From Cercis canadensis (lineage: Eukaryota; Streptophyta; Magnoliopsida; Fabales; Fabaceae): 64,000 nt of DNA. Where the stretch lies: positions 96,127-160,126 of the forward strand of contig QAOA01002502.1 of NCBI GenBank assembly GCA_003255065.1, read 5' to 3'. Position 1 is the first letter of the stretch, and every line of letters starts with the position of its first letter. Positions 1-11,639 of the stretch are shown piece after piece. The notes below the pieces were generated by a model, which saw only the letters and a list, made by a program, of their open reading frames with translations, had not been told where the DNA came from and made no database searches. Position numbers and translations under genes: made by a program.

Positions 1-572
1 TTTTTTTTTCTATGTCCCATTATTTCAACAAATCCATAATCTTCCTTGTCAATTGAACCCCCAAATATGGAGGTGGCATATCAACAAAACACATAATTCA
101 ACTATTTATCTTTCAATCATCATCAACAAAATGAGCAATCAAACAAATGAACCCATCACTAATACACGTAGTCCATAAATCAAAAGTAAGACACACCCAT
201 CACTAATACACGTAGTCCATAAATCAAAAGTAAGACACACTCTAGATGGAATGCTAAGAAAAGTTTCTTTCAATTTTTTCTTTTCCCTCATATAAAGACA
301 CCTAATAGTAGCAACTAGAGTGTTCTTACTTATGGGTTTCAAATCAAGATTTGCATATTTGATAGCTTATCTAATCCCTTCATATTTAACAAATTAATAA
401 GAGCATGCTTCACAATAGCTATGGCAATTTTTCTCCAAAAAATCTTTTGGCTTACCTTCTTTGCTCTTAATTTCCTTCCATATTCAATTAACATGTCTTG
501 CACATCAAAATACTTTGCTAACTTAACACAATTCTCAATATGCTTCTTCAAGTGACTAGTACCATTAAGGGC
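1..572 (-). pseudogene. hAT transposase N-terminal remnant, runs off left edge
   Basis: Reading leftward from about 570, the translation has the end of a BED zinc finger (NGTSHLKKHIENC), a basic helical stretch (KLRAKKVSQKIFWRKIAIAIV) and then, around 340-200, SKNTLV...LKETFLSIPSRVCLTFDLWT, the block that opens the hAT catalytic region in plant RICESLEEPER-like transposases. The first half of the BED finger is missing: homology stops near 570 and gives way to GGTT-rich DNA. A frame change separates the two blocks near 340, and a 44-bp tandem duplication (151-194, 195-238) lies just after the DLWT motif. The remainder would lie left of the window. It is a dead fragment. It points away from the hAT copy at 1.26-2.99 kb, so the two are not one gene. 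Confidence 0.75.
151..238. repeat. 44-bp perfect tandem duplication
   Basis: Two adjacent identical 44-base units (151-194 and 195-238) inside the hAT remnant. The unit length is not a multiple of three, so the duplication also changes the reading frame. It probably arose by slippage or repair after the gene had died. Confidence 0.85.
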
Positions 573-574
573 GT

Positions 575-735
575 AAGGAAACTGAACCAAACCGACCAAA
601 ATGAAGGAACTGAACTGAACTAAGCGAAAATTGAGCCAAACCAATGAATTTGGTTTGGTTCTCAATTTTTTTTATCTAAAAAACTGAACTGGTTGGTTCG
701 ATTATCGGTTTCAACGAAAAAAAAAATGACTATAA
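575..735. repeat. GGTT/AACC-rich subterminal-like repeats
   Basis: Dense short motifs (AACCGA, GAACTGAACT, TTTGGTTTGGTT, GGTTGGTTCG) on both strands. Such GGTTCGG-type motifs are common in the subterminal regions of plant hAT elements. The block lies where the minus-strand transposase remnant stops and before the plus-strand one begins, so it may be the left end of the second hAT element. No clean terminal inverted repeat was found. Confidence 0.4.
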
Positions 736-1259
736 ATCACCCCAAACCGAGCATTGGAAATGACATCATTTTGAGAGGTTTTTCTTTATGAAATGAGAAA
801 TCCCTCCCTACCCTTTTGCATGATACCCTCTACTCTCGACTTTCTTTTAAATCCTTAACCTCTCTCGATGTCTCCCTCTTTGTTGAAGCCTTCTCTCTCA
901 CAAATCCTTAACCTCGTCAGCACTCCCCTTTTGACCTTCGGTGAATCGATGGGTGGTGGTGGACGATGGTTGTTGGTTAGTGAATTGGTGCGTGCGTGGT
1001 TGGCAGTCTTTCCTTCTCTCAGTTGCATCCCTATCTCCCTGAGGTGAGTTCTCTAATTCTCTTATCCCAATTTGGTTGTGCAAATTGGTTAGAAATATTG
1101 CATGTTATTTTTCTCTGTTCATGGGAACTAGAAAGCAATAGATGGAGCACATTGACAAGAAATCAATCCTCTATTACATGTTATCAAATCCACTTTATTT
1201 TTTATACTTCACCCTTATCAAGTGCATGTTTTCTTGATATGTTGTGTAGTTTGTGCTAT

Positions 1260-2990
1260 GGATGAAGAATTTGCAATGATGCCTCTTGGAACAACCCAAA
1301 CTACGGGAACACTTATGGGAAGTACTCCTACTTCAGAGAGTGTTGATAGCGTGTAAATGGAAATGGAAGGTAGCCAATAAAGCATCGAGGTAACACATAA
1401 AAAACCTTCTAGACCTACTTAAACTACATTTGAATGAGAAGCAAAACTTGAAAGAAAAATTGTTTTCTAGTTGTCAAAGGGTTTGCCTTACTATTAACAC
1501 TTGGACTTCTATTTAGAACTTCAATTATATGTTTGCGACTACGCATTACATTGAGGATAATTTGGATCTTAATAAGAAGATATTGTCATTCTTTCAAGTT
1601 ACTGACCATAAAGGGGAAACAAGAGGGAAAGCTCTAGAGAGAACAATTAAAGATTAAGGCATTTATAAGGTTTGCACTACAACTGTAGATAATGCTAGTT
1701 CAAACAGTGTTGCCCTTACTAGAATGGTTATTTTTAAACAAGCTATTCATTTTACAAATATAGAATGTAAGCAGTATGTGTGTTTTGATTGTCCTACAAG
1801 ATAGAACCAACTTATCTAATGTTAGAAGTTGCTGAAAATTTTGAAAATGCTTTTGCACACCTTGAGGATGATGAGTCTCATTATTTGCTTTCTTTGGGTA
1901 ATGATTGTCCTATAAGTTCAGATAATTGGGTGCGTGCACGTGTATTTATCAAGTTTCTAAAGATTTTTAATGATGTTACCTTGAATTTCTCTGGCTCTTT
2001 ACATGTTACATCAAATGCATTTTTTCAAAAACTGTGTAAAATCCACCAAACCTTGTAGAAATGGATGAAATCTAGTGATATTATGTTGAGGTCTATGGCT
2101 GAATCAATGAAAAGAAATTTTGATAAGTAATGGAAAGATGGGGATAACATAAATTATTTTTTGTTTGTGGTTGTAGTGCTTGATCCAAGATATAAGCTGG
2201 AATTTGTGAATTTTTATTTTGAAAAAAATGTATGGTAACGAACAAGGGGTTAAGATGATAGAGAAATTAAAGGAGGTTTTGCATAGGATATTTGAAACTT
2301 ATTCAAGTTTGCATCTTATCCCTGATGACGAAAAGGACTCCAGTAGTATTATATAATTGACTTCTCAAGGAAGTGGTGATGAAGATACTAGTTGGTTGAT
2401 GAGCTGCCGAGGCTCCTCAAATTAATTAAGTTTAAGGTCGGTTACCTAAGCTATTTGCAGCAAAGGGCAGCCCTAAGTCGAACCTAAGGATTGTTCTATT
2501 TAGTGAATCATATTAAGAAGCATGTAAACAGAGGGGGTTTTGTNTATTGTATAAAAAGTGTGTTCATCATTGGTCATTCAAGTTCTTGATGAAAAGGCAG
2601 AAAAAACAAAAGATGTGAGGAAATTTGAACTAGATAGGTACATAGAAGATGATGTTAAAGAACATTTTGACAGGTTTGATATCCTTAAATGATGGAGAAC
2701 GAATAAAGCTAAATATTATGTTTTATCCTATATTGCTAAGGATAGTTTTCCTATTCATGTATCAATAGTGTACTCTAAATCAGCATTCAGTACTAGGGGT
2801 AGGGTTCTAGACCAATTTCAGAGTTTATTATTGCCTACAATTGTTGAGGTTTTAATTTATGCTCATAATTGGCTAAGATCCCCTAAGAAGTCAATAGATC
2901 TTTGCATCCAAATGAATAAGATAGAACAAATTGAATCATGTAATTCTCTTGGACTTACATTTTGTTTTTATTTTTTATTTTTAGATTGAA
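1260..2990 (+). pseudogene. Decayed hAT transposase, interrupted by an LTR
   Basis: The plus-strand translation in shifting frames follows the plant hAT order: an N-terminal piece (MDEEFAMM... near 1,260), LKEKLFSSCQRVCLTINTWTS near 1,450-1,515, DNLDLNKKILSFF and VDNASSN near 1,690, the catalytic-core block DNWVRARVFIKFLKIF with NFSGSLHVTSN (1,925-2,020), VVVLDPRYKLEFVNFYF (2,170-2,220) and the C-terminal dimerisation block SAFSTRGRVLDQFQSLL...VEVLI.AHNWLRS (2,780-2,880). Several in-frame stops occur (e.g. TAG after WTSI, TAA after RTIKD, TAG after IHQTL), along with frame changes. The BED finger is absent between the N-terminal piece and LKEKLFS, so the copy was internally deleted before or during decay. 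A 173-bp LTR remnant (2,397-2,569) sits inside it. Confidence 0.8.
2397..2569 (-). mobile_element. Collapsed LTR of the E1/E2 family inside the hAT gene
   Basis: Begins TGATGAGCTGCCGAGG and ends GTGTGTTCATCA, the exact plus-strand borders of the 1,427-bp LTRs at 41.8-60.4 kb. Only about 150 bp of the left end and 26 bp of the right end are present, joined at a single N (2,544). A perfect 5-bp target duplication TTGGT flanks it (2,392-2,396 and 2,570-2,574), so this was a real insertion, now a solo LTR or an element whose middle was lost in assembly. The left part matches the LTR at 58,990 (AAAGGGCAGCC, CATGTAAACAGAGGGGG) better than that at 41,825. Confidence 0.85.
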
Positions 2991-3745
2991 ATCTAGTTGA
3001 TTTCTTTTTTTTTTTCTATGATATTTGAATTAGAGAAGTCAACTGTCAGTGTCACCAATGAAGACAAGGATTCATAAAGTGTTTGTGTTATTCATTCAAT
3101 GGGTAAGTTTTATTTGTATTTTTGTCTTCCATTTTCTAGTTTTTTCTTTAATTTAAAATTCAAATTGCTAATTCTTGCTTTATAATGTATATTTCAAGTT
3201 GTAAGAAGTGATTATGAGTGTAAGGAAATGACTTTTTGACTTGTTGCTTTCTATCTTCATTTTGTTGTCTTGTAATTTCTAGTTTGTAATTTCTCTTTAG
3301 GAATACTTGAATTTTATTAATTTTGAACTAGATTCAACACTGGTTTATGGTCTATATACAAAAAGGGTCAAGCCAAAGTATCTTTTCTTTCTCTCTAATT
3401 GTCAATGTGTAGTAAAATCTATTCTTCGATTGGATTTTACATGAATTTTTAAAGAGGTGCTTGAACTGGTATAGGGGTTAATGCTCTTCTGTTTTGGTGG
3501 TTATTTTAGTTCAATTGACTGCTCATCTTAGCTATTATTTGAAAGAAATTTATTGTATAAATAAATGGGGTTTTGAGGCAAAGTGTGCTATGCATTTGGA
3601 ATAATTATGGGTTTGATATGAATCAAGAGTGCGTGTGTAATCAAATGCACCTGAGTAGTCATCAAATTCACAATCCTTAAAATCCAATACAGTTGGGATA
3701 TTGACAATTGGCTACTACAACCATGCTATTTGATTTCTTGTATTC
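2991..3745. other. No recognisable feature
   Basis: AT-rich sequence after the hAT remnant. It probably includes the 3' untranslated and terminal part of that element, but no terminal inverted repeat, coding homology or tandem repeat could be supported. Confidence 0.5.
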
Positions 3746-4800
3746 ACCATATTGTCACCAAAGTGAGTATAAAACAATGAAAAAGCTTTATACCAACATA
3801 ATATATAGTGAAGTGGCCTTAAGATTGATGATAAAGCTAACACATAAGAATTCAAAACAAAACAAAACTATTGATATGTGATAGTATGTTGTTGTGATTT
3901 TATAGGACATGATATTGTTAAAGAAAGAAAATTTCTAAAGAATTATATGGGTAAACCTGATTTAGGCACAAGTGAATTCAATTTGAACTCTAGAGGAATT
4001 ATAGTGATCTTACATTGCACCACATTGATCAAGAAAAAAAAAAAGCATCAAATGGGAGGCCACCGATTTATTTGCTCAAGCGTTAGCTAAAAAAATAATT
4101 AACAACATCAAGCTTTTGTCATTATTAGAAAGAAAACTGGGTCATTCCCAAACTACATCAAAACCAAAAGAATTATATAAACAAGTATAATATTTGCTCA
4201 ATAGAATGAAAGTATACCTCGAGAGAGATGTCTTTAGATTACTATTGAAGAAGCCAAAAGATGAACAAACCTCCAACAAATAGACTTTTTGAAACCTAAA
4301 GAACAAATAAGCACGATTAAAATGCATTAGCAAAATCAGTGTAAAAGGGAAAGAAATTTTCCAAAGAATTATATGGGTAAAACTGATTTAGGCTCAAAAA
4401 AATTCGATTTGAACTAAAGAGGAATTATAATGACATTACATTGCACCACCTTGATCAAAAAAAGAAAAAAACAACATCAAATAGGAGGCTACCGATTTAT
4501 TTGCTCGATCTTTAGTATAAAAAAGAATTAACAACATCAAGCTTTTGTCAATATTAGGAAGAAAACCGAGTCATTCCCAAACTACATCAAAACCAAAAGA
4601 ATTATATAAACATGTATAATATTTGCTCAATAGAATAAAAGCATACCTCAAGAAAGAGAATTATGAAATAACAAAGGGAATTACCTTTCGAGTTGAAGGA
4701 AACGTTAGTGGCCCCAATTTGAAATAACAACGAAGCAAGGATGCAATGTTGAAAGGTTAGTGGCCCCAATTTGAAACTTGTAATTAAGCACAAGTAAAAT
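3746..4800 (-). repeat. Inverted copy of the leader module found at 12 and 19-20 kb
   Basis: The reverse complement of 3,900-4,790 matches 19,560-20,470 over its length (landmarks: GATGTAGTTTGGGAATGAC, AAGCTTGATGTTGTTAA, TTGGAGGTTTGTTCATC). The reverse complement of 3,820-3,910 matches 12,166-12,255. Inside, two related units repeat at a spacing of 429 bp (landmark at 4,141 and 4,570). No coding homology is visible here. In the 19-24 kb copy the same module precedes an RPA70-like gene, so this is probably its promoter, leader and first introns, moved with a dispersed repeat. Confidence 0.7.
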
Positions 4801-5843
4801 TAAACAATTATAATAAAACTAATCAATAATAATTTCATTTTAATTATTTCTTTCCAATCTATATATATGAATTTAGAGGTTGATATGAGACTGATTAAGT
4901 TACATTTATGGAAAATAACTAAAAATCCTCAAATCAATATTTATGTTTATTGCAAATTTATAATTTTGAATTCCAGTAATTACATTATGCATTGTCATAA
5001 ATTTGAATTAATGAGGAAATATATTTAATACAATGAATTTTTAATTCTAATTACATATTTATGACATTTTATATTTAATATTTTTGTAAAAAGAGAATTA
5101 CAAAAACTAAATGCCCTCACCTGGTTATGCCACCTATCAACACCTTGAGGATTAAAAATTGACATGTGTCATGCTCTCTTCAACTTGGATTCTCTTTATA
5201 ATATATATATAAAGATTTAGATATTCTTTCACTTATTTTTCTTAGCTTTAAAAAGTGCATTATGGAAATGTTTTAGGGAATATTAATATTTCATTTCTAA
5301 TCTTTCTCTAATTTGATAATCTCAACATAAGAGTTGCTTAAATTTGTCATTCAATGGCAAGTAATTGCCAAAAAAATTTATATATAATAAATAGTCAAAG
5401 TTCTGACAGTGACCGTGAAATTAGATGTTCACTAACATTAATAGGCCAGCTGTCCTAGCACCCTCCCAAGCCTTTATTCCCCAATAATAAAGAAACTAAG
5501 TCCAAGACTAATCAAGAATATGGAGAAATGTAAATGATTGATGGAAGTGTATACGCGACTCATGAGGTTTAAATAATAAATAACGATATATGACTATAGG
5601 TGGGGGACAAGTTTTTTAGATAAAATTGGGAGAAAGAGTTCCATATTGAAGCTCTAGTGCTAATATGAATGATGTCACAAATGGCACCAAAAGATTAAGC
5701 ATGCAAAGCTATTAGCTGCAATATAAAAAATCGCTATAGCCATCAGATGTTTGACTTTTATTTTTATTTTTTAATGATCCTTATTGGGCAGCGGATACAC
5801 ACTCATGATAATAATATCAAATATCATAACCTTTCATATATAT
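4801..5843. other. AT-rich spacer, nothing recognised
   Basis: Very AT-rich, with short TA runs near 5,200. No coding homology, clear repeats or RNA genes were seen. It ends where the LTR of element F begins. Confidence 0.5.
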
Positions 5844-7245
5844 TGTTAACTGCCGAGACTATCAAATTATATCTATTTATAGCCGGTTCATCAAAACTAC
5901 TTGCAATATAAGGTAACATTGGGTCGAGCCCTTGGATCACTCTAATTACGGAATCAAATTAGAAGGTTAACGAACATGGGGAAGGTTTTGTAGAAATAAT
6001 CAACAAAAAGTAATTAAAAATAGTAAACAGAATTAAGAAAACAACCAATCCAGGGAATTAAACAATCTTGATTTTAATCCATCCTTGATTACAGTGGATT
6101 CATTCAATCACTAACCTAATTATCAGCCTTAGATCGCATCAAGAAGCCTCAAGATTATCCATGGATTCTCTATTGGATAAGCATCCAGAATTCAACCAAC
6201 TAAGATTAAACAAATCAAGCATCCATTTAATTCCAAATTATCTTAAAAATTAGAATCCAACCAAGCTAAAAAATTTGTCAAACACCTTTGAAACATTGTT
6301 TAATCTTTGCAATCATCTTTTAACACATGAAATTTACACAATTATCATATGAACATCCTAATCAAATTAAGCAACTAAATCAGAATTAAACAAAAGGAAG
6401 GAAAACAATTTGATTAATAACTAAATGTAGAACAATTAAAACAAAATCTCAGAATTAAACATCAAGATAGTCAAAACCTGGATTGGTTAAAGGTCTAGCC
6501 CTCCATGAACGAGAGGGAAGAATTAATTACACAAAAAAGGAAAAGAAAACCTCTAGAAAGAGGAGAGGAAAAAAATGAAATATTGTTCAATTGGGAATGC
6601 CCCTTATGTACTCCTGCTCTCTGTCCTTGTAACTATCTAAAACATCTCAATTCTAAGACTGCTTCTAGGTTAAAATTAATCCTTTTTCTCTTAGCTTTAA
6701 TTGGACACCAAATTTACCTTAATCGAGCTTAGGATGAGAGAGTTAGACTCAATTTACTCTTAATAGCTCTCTAGACTCATCAACTGACTTCAAGGGGCAC
6801 TAACACCATCAAAATGCCACAATTTGGATAATTGGTCTTCACAAGAGTTGAAGATTTATGTTTTAGCTGTCCAATGACACTAATTTCGGGTCCATAAGAC
6901 ACCCACAGCTCAATTTATGGCTCAATTTCTTCATACGGTCTAGGATCCAGTGACAACATCTCTATTCTGACTTCCAAGTTTAATATGGCCTGCTGGACAC
7001 CCGAATCAGCCTTGGAGCTCTGAATCGCAGTTGTAGAGATTTCTCTCAGCTTTCTTACAAGGTAAGATTCATGATTATTAGATGTTCAGAACTCAAGTTA
7101 TACCTTAAATACAGAAGTAGTGTAAAATTCTCAATAATGCTAAAAAATACAATTAAGTCCAATTGGAACTTAAACTTATAAAATGTGGTCAAACTCAATC
7201 AATTAAGCACATAAGAGGTCTAAGAGACTAAAAATGAGGGTTAAC
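5844..7245 (-). repeat. LTR of element F (diverged)
   Basis: Aligns by eye through most of its length with the E1 LTR: the ATCAAGAAGCCTC, GGTTAAGCA-like, ACAATC.TCTTTTA.CACATG and AAAACCTGGATTG blocks occur in the same order, as do the CCATGAACGAGAG and GCCCCTTATG blocks. The right border, where an E-type LTR would end in TTCATCA, is blurred, and the sequence passes straight into 3' non-coding DNA at about 7,245. Confidence 0.7.
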
Positions 7246-10200
7246 TATTCAATGTTGTAATAGGGCCAAGGTAAAGGAATTTAACAATATGGATATAACA
7301 AGCTAAATACCCTAAAAGAATAAAAGAGCATTGAGGAGGAGCTCAAAAGACAAGCATGAAAATTTTACCTCAATTCCAAGTATGTAAAGCATATTCTTCT
7401 TACATATTCCTTCATTTTTCTTTTATTTCACAACTTTCTTACATTTATTCTTTTTCTTCTATTTTTTTTCCACCAAACACTTTGCATATTACACATCAAA
7501 CTAGACAACCTCCACACTTGTACTATTAGTTGCCCACAAACACAAAGACTCCTCCAATGAAAATGAACCAATGCTCTCACATAAGCATATAATGAGTTAA
7601 GACAAATGATAGGTAAATAAGCTCAAGGAGGTTAACCAAAGTGAGATGATGCAATGATGACTATTTTACAAAGTAGCTAAATTAAGAAAGAATGCATCAA
7701 TCATGTTTATGTATGCAAGTAAAAATGTAACATAAAAAAGAATCAAAGCAAGTTCTAAAGTGATCAATTTCCATGAGTGAAAATCACACAAGAAAGAAAA
7801 GAATGGCACAAATGCTAAATTCATCTATCAGAAGGCTCAAAATCTCACAAGGCATGCATTTATCAAACTTAATCACCAATCCAACATCCAAAACCAAGCA
7901 TGTGAAATTTAAGAAGGAAGACAATTTATTCAATCATGCTATGAACCTTGAATTTTAATTGCTTCAAACTTACAAACTTCACAAATCCCAAAACATCATT
8001 GGAAGACAATTAAAAATAGAAAATTGACAAAAAATTAAAAATTAAAAATAGAAATAGAAAACATAATGTAAATTCCTCCCCCACACTTAAATTATATGTT
8101 GTCCTCAATGTAGAAGCTCAAAAAGTAACATCCTTCAATTATCATCAATCAATCTAGGACAAGTAAAATAAAAGAGAGAAAAGAAACATCTTTATCAAGT
8201 GAGGTAGATGGCTTCTTGTAAGTAGACCTCCTCCACTATTTCCTTTTGAGCTCTCTCATAGAATGACTTGAGGCGATGTCCATTGACTTTAAAAGCTTTT
8301 TAGTGGCCTTATTTGTAATCTCCATCGCACCATAAGGAAAGACCTTAGTGACTACAAACGGACCAAGCCACCTAAAACAAAGTTTGCTGGGCATAAGCTA
8401 GAGGCAGGAGTTATAAATGAGAACTTTTTGGCTAATGGAGAACTCCTTCCTCATTATCTTATCATGAAGAAACTTGGTCTTTTCCTTGTAGATCTGGGAG
8501 TTCTTACAAGCTTCTAACCGAAGCTCTTCAAGTTCTTGGAGTTTGAGCTTTCTTTGAGATTCGACTTGGTTCAAGTCAAGATTGCACTGCTTTACTACCC
8601 AATATGTCTTGTATTCAATCTCCACTAGAAGACTGTATGCTTTACCAAAGACTATCTTGTAGGGGGACATCCCAATTGGTGTCTTAAAAGCGGTCCTGTA
8701 AGCCCAAAGAGTATCCTTAAGCCTCAGGCTCCAATCCTTCCTGTTAGGTTGGACAGTTTTCTCCAAGATTTGCTTGATCTCTCTGTTGGAGACTTTGGCT
8801 TACCCATTTGTTTGGGGGTGGTAAGGTGTGGAAACTTTATGCAAGACTCCATATTTTCTCACTAAAGCCTCCATGCACCGGTTGTAGAAGTGTGAACCTT
8901 GATCACTTATGATAGCTTTCAGAATACCAAATTTGCAGAAAATGTGTGATCTAACAAAATTTACAACAACTTTAGAATCATCAATCTGAGTAGCTTTTGC
9001 TTCCACCCATTTAGATACATAATCAATAGTCAACAATATGTACAAAAAAAATAAGAAAAGGTCTCATAAAGTCAATACCTCATGCATAAAAAATCTCACA
9101 AAACAGCAAAGGCTGCTGGGACATCTCATTCCTGCAAGAAATATTCCTTGTTCTCTGGCACTGTTCACAAGACTTACAAAATATGTATGCATCATGAAAT
9201 AGGGTAAGCCAATACAATTGAGAGTCCAAGACTTTCCTACCTGTACGTTAAGGCCCAAAATGCTCACCACATGCAAATACATGGCAACAACTAAGAACAG
9301 ACTGGAATTCATGATCAGGTACACATCTCCTAATAACTTGGTCACTACAAAATCTCAGGAGGTAGAGATCATCCCATTCATAATACTTAGACTCCCTTCT
9401 CATTTTATCATTTTGAGCCCTAGTAAAACATGCAGGAAAAACATCAGCAACCAAGAAATTGACCATATCTGCAAACCAAGAAGAGGTTTTCTTACCTTGC
9501 AGCTGTAAAAGTTGCTCATCAGGAAAAGAGTCATGGATGAGAAGGGGATCTAAGGCTCTCTCAATCCTGCTCAGGTGATCAGCCACCAGGTTCTCTGCTC
9601 CAATCTTATCTCGGATCTCGATGTCAAACTCCTGGAGTAGCAACATCCACCTAATCAATCGTGGCTTAGCATCAGGTTTTTTCAAAAGAAACTTCAGAGT
9701 TACATGATAAAAAAAACACTACAACTTTATAATCAAGCAAATATGATCTGAACTTATCTAATGCAAACACAATAGTTCAAATTTCTTTTTCTGTGGTTGT
9801 GTAATTTGCTTAAGCAACATCCAAAGTTCTTGAAGCATAGTAGATTGCATGGGAGACTTTGGACACTCCTTGTGCCAAGATAACTCCTAAAGTATAGTTA
9901 GAAGCATTACACGTCAACTCAAACAAAAGTGTCCAGTTAGGTGACTGAATGATGGAGGTACTAATCAAAGCTTGCTTCAGACGATTGAAGACTTCCTTGC
10001 ATTTCTTGTCAAATAGAAACTTCACATCTTTTTGTAGAAGGTTGGAGAGCATAAGGGCTATCTGGCTGAAATTTTTGATAAAGCGCCTATAGAAACCTGT
10101 ATGTCCAAGAAAAGAACGAACTCTCCTTACACATATGGGGTAAGGTAAACGGGTAATGACATCTATTTTCGCAAGATCTACCTCAATTCCTTTGCTAGAC

Positions 10201-11625
10201 ACTATATGACCTAAAACTATACCCTGGTCTACCATGAAATACATTTCTCAAAATTTAGAACAATGTTAGTTTCAATGCATCTATGCAGCACTCTAGATAG
10301 ACTATCCAAATAGGAATCAAAAGAATAACCATAAACAATAAAATCATCCATAAATATCTTCATGCACTCCTCTAGAAAGTCAAAGAAGATACTTATCATG
10401 TACCGCTAAAAGGTACTAGGGGCATTGCAGAGGCCAAAAGGCATTCGCCTGTAAGGCAAAATGCCAAAGGGACAAGTGAAAATGGTCTTCTCCTGATCCT
10501 TAGGTGCAATGTGGATCAGAAAGTAGCCAATGTAGCCATCCAAGAAGTAATATTGTGATTTCCCTGCCAATCGCTCTAGCATCTGATCAATGAAAGACAT
10601 GGGGTAATGATCCTTCCTAGTGGCTTGGTTAAGCCTTTTATAATCAATGCAAACTCTCTAGTTGTTCTGCAATCTGGTAGAGATCAACTCATTATTCTGG
10701 TTTGCTACCACTGTAACATCGAATTTCTTCGGGACGACCTGCACTGGGCTCACCCAGTTATTGTCAGATATGGGATAAATTATGCCAGTCTATAGTAGTT
10801 TGGTCACCTCTTTCTTCACCACGTCCAAAATCAGAGGGTTTAGTCTCCTCTGGGGCTACCTCACTGGTTTAACTCTATCTTCAAGTAGTATCCGATGCAT
10901 GCACATAGAAAGGCTAATACTAGGAATATTCGCAAGAGTCCATCCAATAATTTTCTTGTATTCTCTTAGAATTTGTAGCAATCTCTCCTCCTATTCAGCA
11001 AGACTATTGGCCACAATTACAGGAAGCTGCTCATCATCTGCCAAATATGCATACTTCAGATGCTTAGGCAAATGTTTTAACTCCAATTTTAGTGGCTCCA
11101 TTTCAAAGAAGAGTAATCTAAGGGTTGCAATGTTTCTGCAAACTAAATTTCCTCATAATCAGCAACTACTGCATAATTTGTAGAAACAAAATCATCATCT
11201 CTCAAGAATGTAGAAATCTTAGCACAAATAGCATATATCATATCACCATCACAATCAGTATATAAGTGACACTGAACAGAATTCTCTAAACCAATAAAAT
11301 TAGGAAAGTCAGCACACAACTCATCATATACATTCTCAACTAAATCATCAATTAAATCAATATAAAAAAACATAATGCTCTTCCATGGGATGCTTCATAG
11401 TATCAAAAACGTTAAACTGAATAATAGAATCTCCAAACTCTATGAATAGAGTTCCTTCATGCATATCGATATTGGTCCTCTCTGTTTTGAGGAATGACCT
11501 CCCTAGAATAAGTGGAGTCTTGCTTGATGGTGACTCCCCCTCCATCTCCAAAATATAAAAATCTACAAGAAAGATCATCTCATCAACCCTTACCAACACA
11601 TCTTCGATTAATCCAGCTAAGTACG
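5844..11625 (-). mobile_element. Element F: old Ty3/gypsy (Athila/Tat-like) retrotransposon, truncated
   Basis: A degenerate LTR (5,844 to about 7,245) begins TGTTAACTGCCGAGAC and runs parallel to the E1 LTR, only clearly more diverged. A 3' non-coding stretch (about 7,246-8,200) resembles E1 (TTGTAATAGGGCCAAGG, CCCCACACTTAAATT). A pol region (about 8,200-11,620) reads leftward. Recognisable parts are the end of protease and the cysteine-rich spacer (11,140-11,600), reverse transcriptase (10,250-10,880), RNase H (9,600-10,250), integrase (8,750-9,590) and its tail (8,200-8,750). Homology to E1 ends near 11,625, inside the protease region, so the 5' LTR, leader and gag are absent. The element is heavily broken, with ten or more breaks by eye. 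Its divergence from E1 makes it one of the older elements here. Confidence 0.85.
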
Positions 11626-11639
11626 CACCAAAAAAGAAT

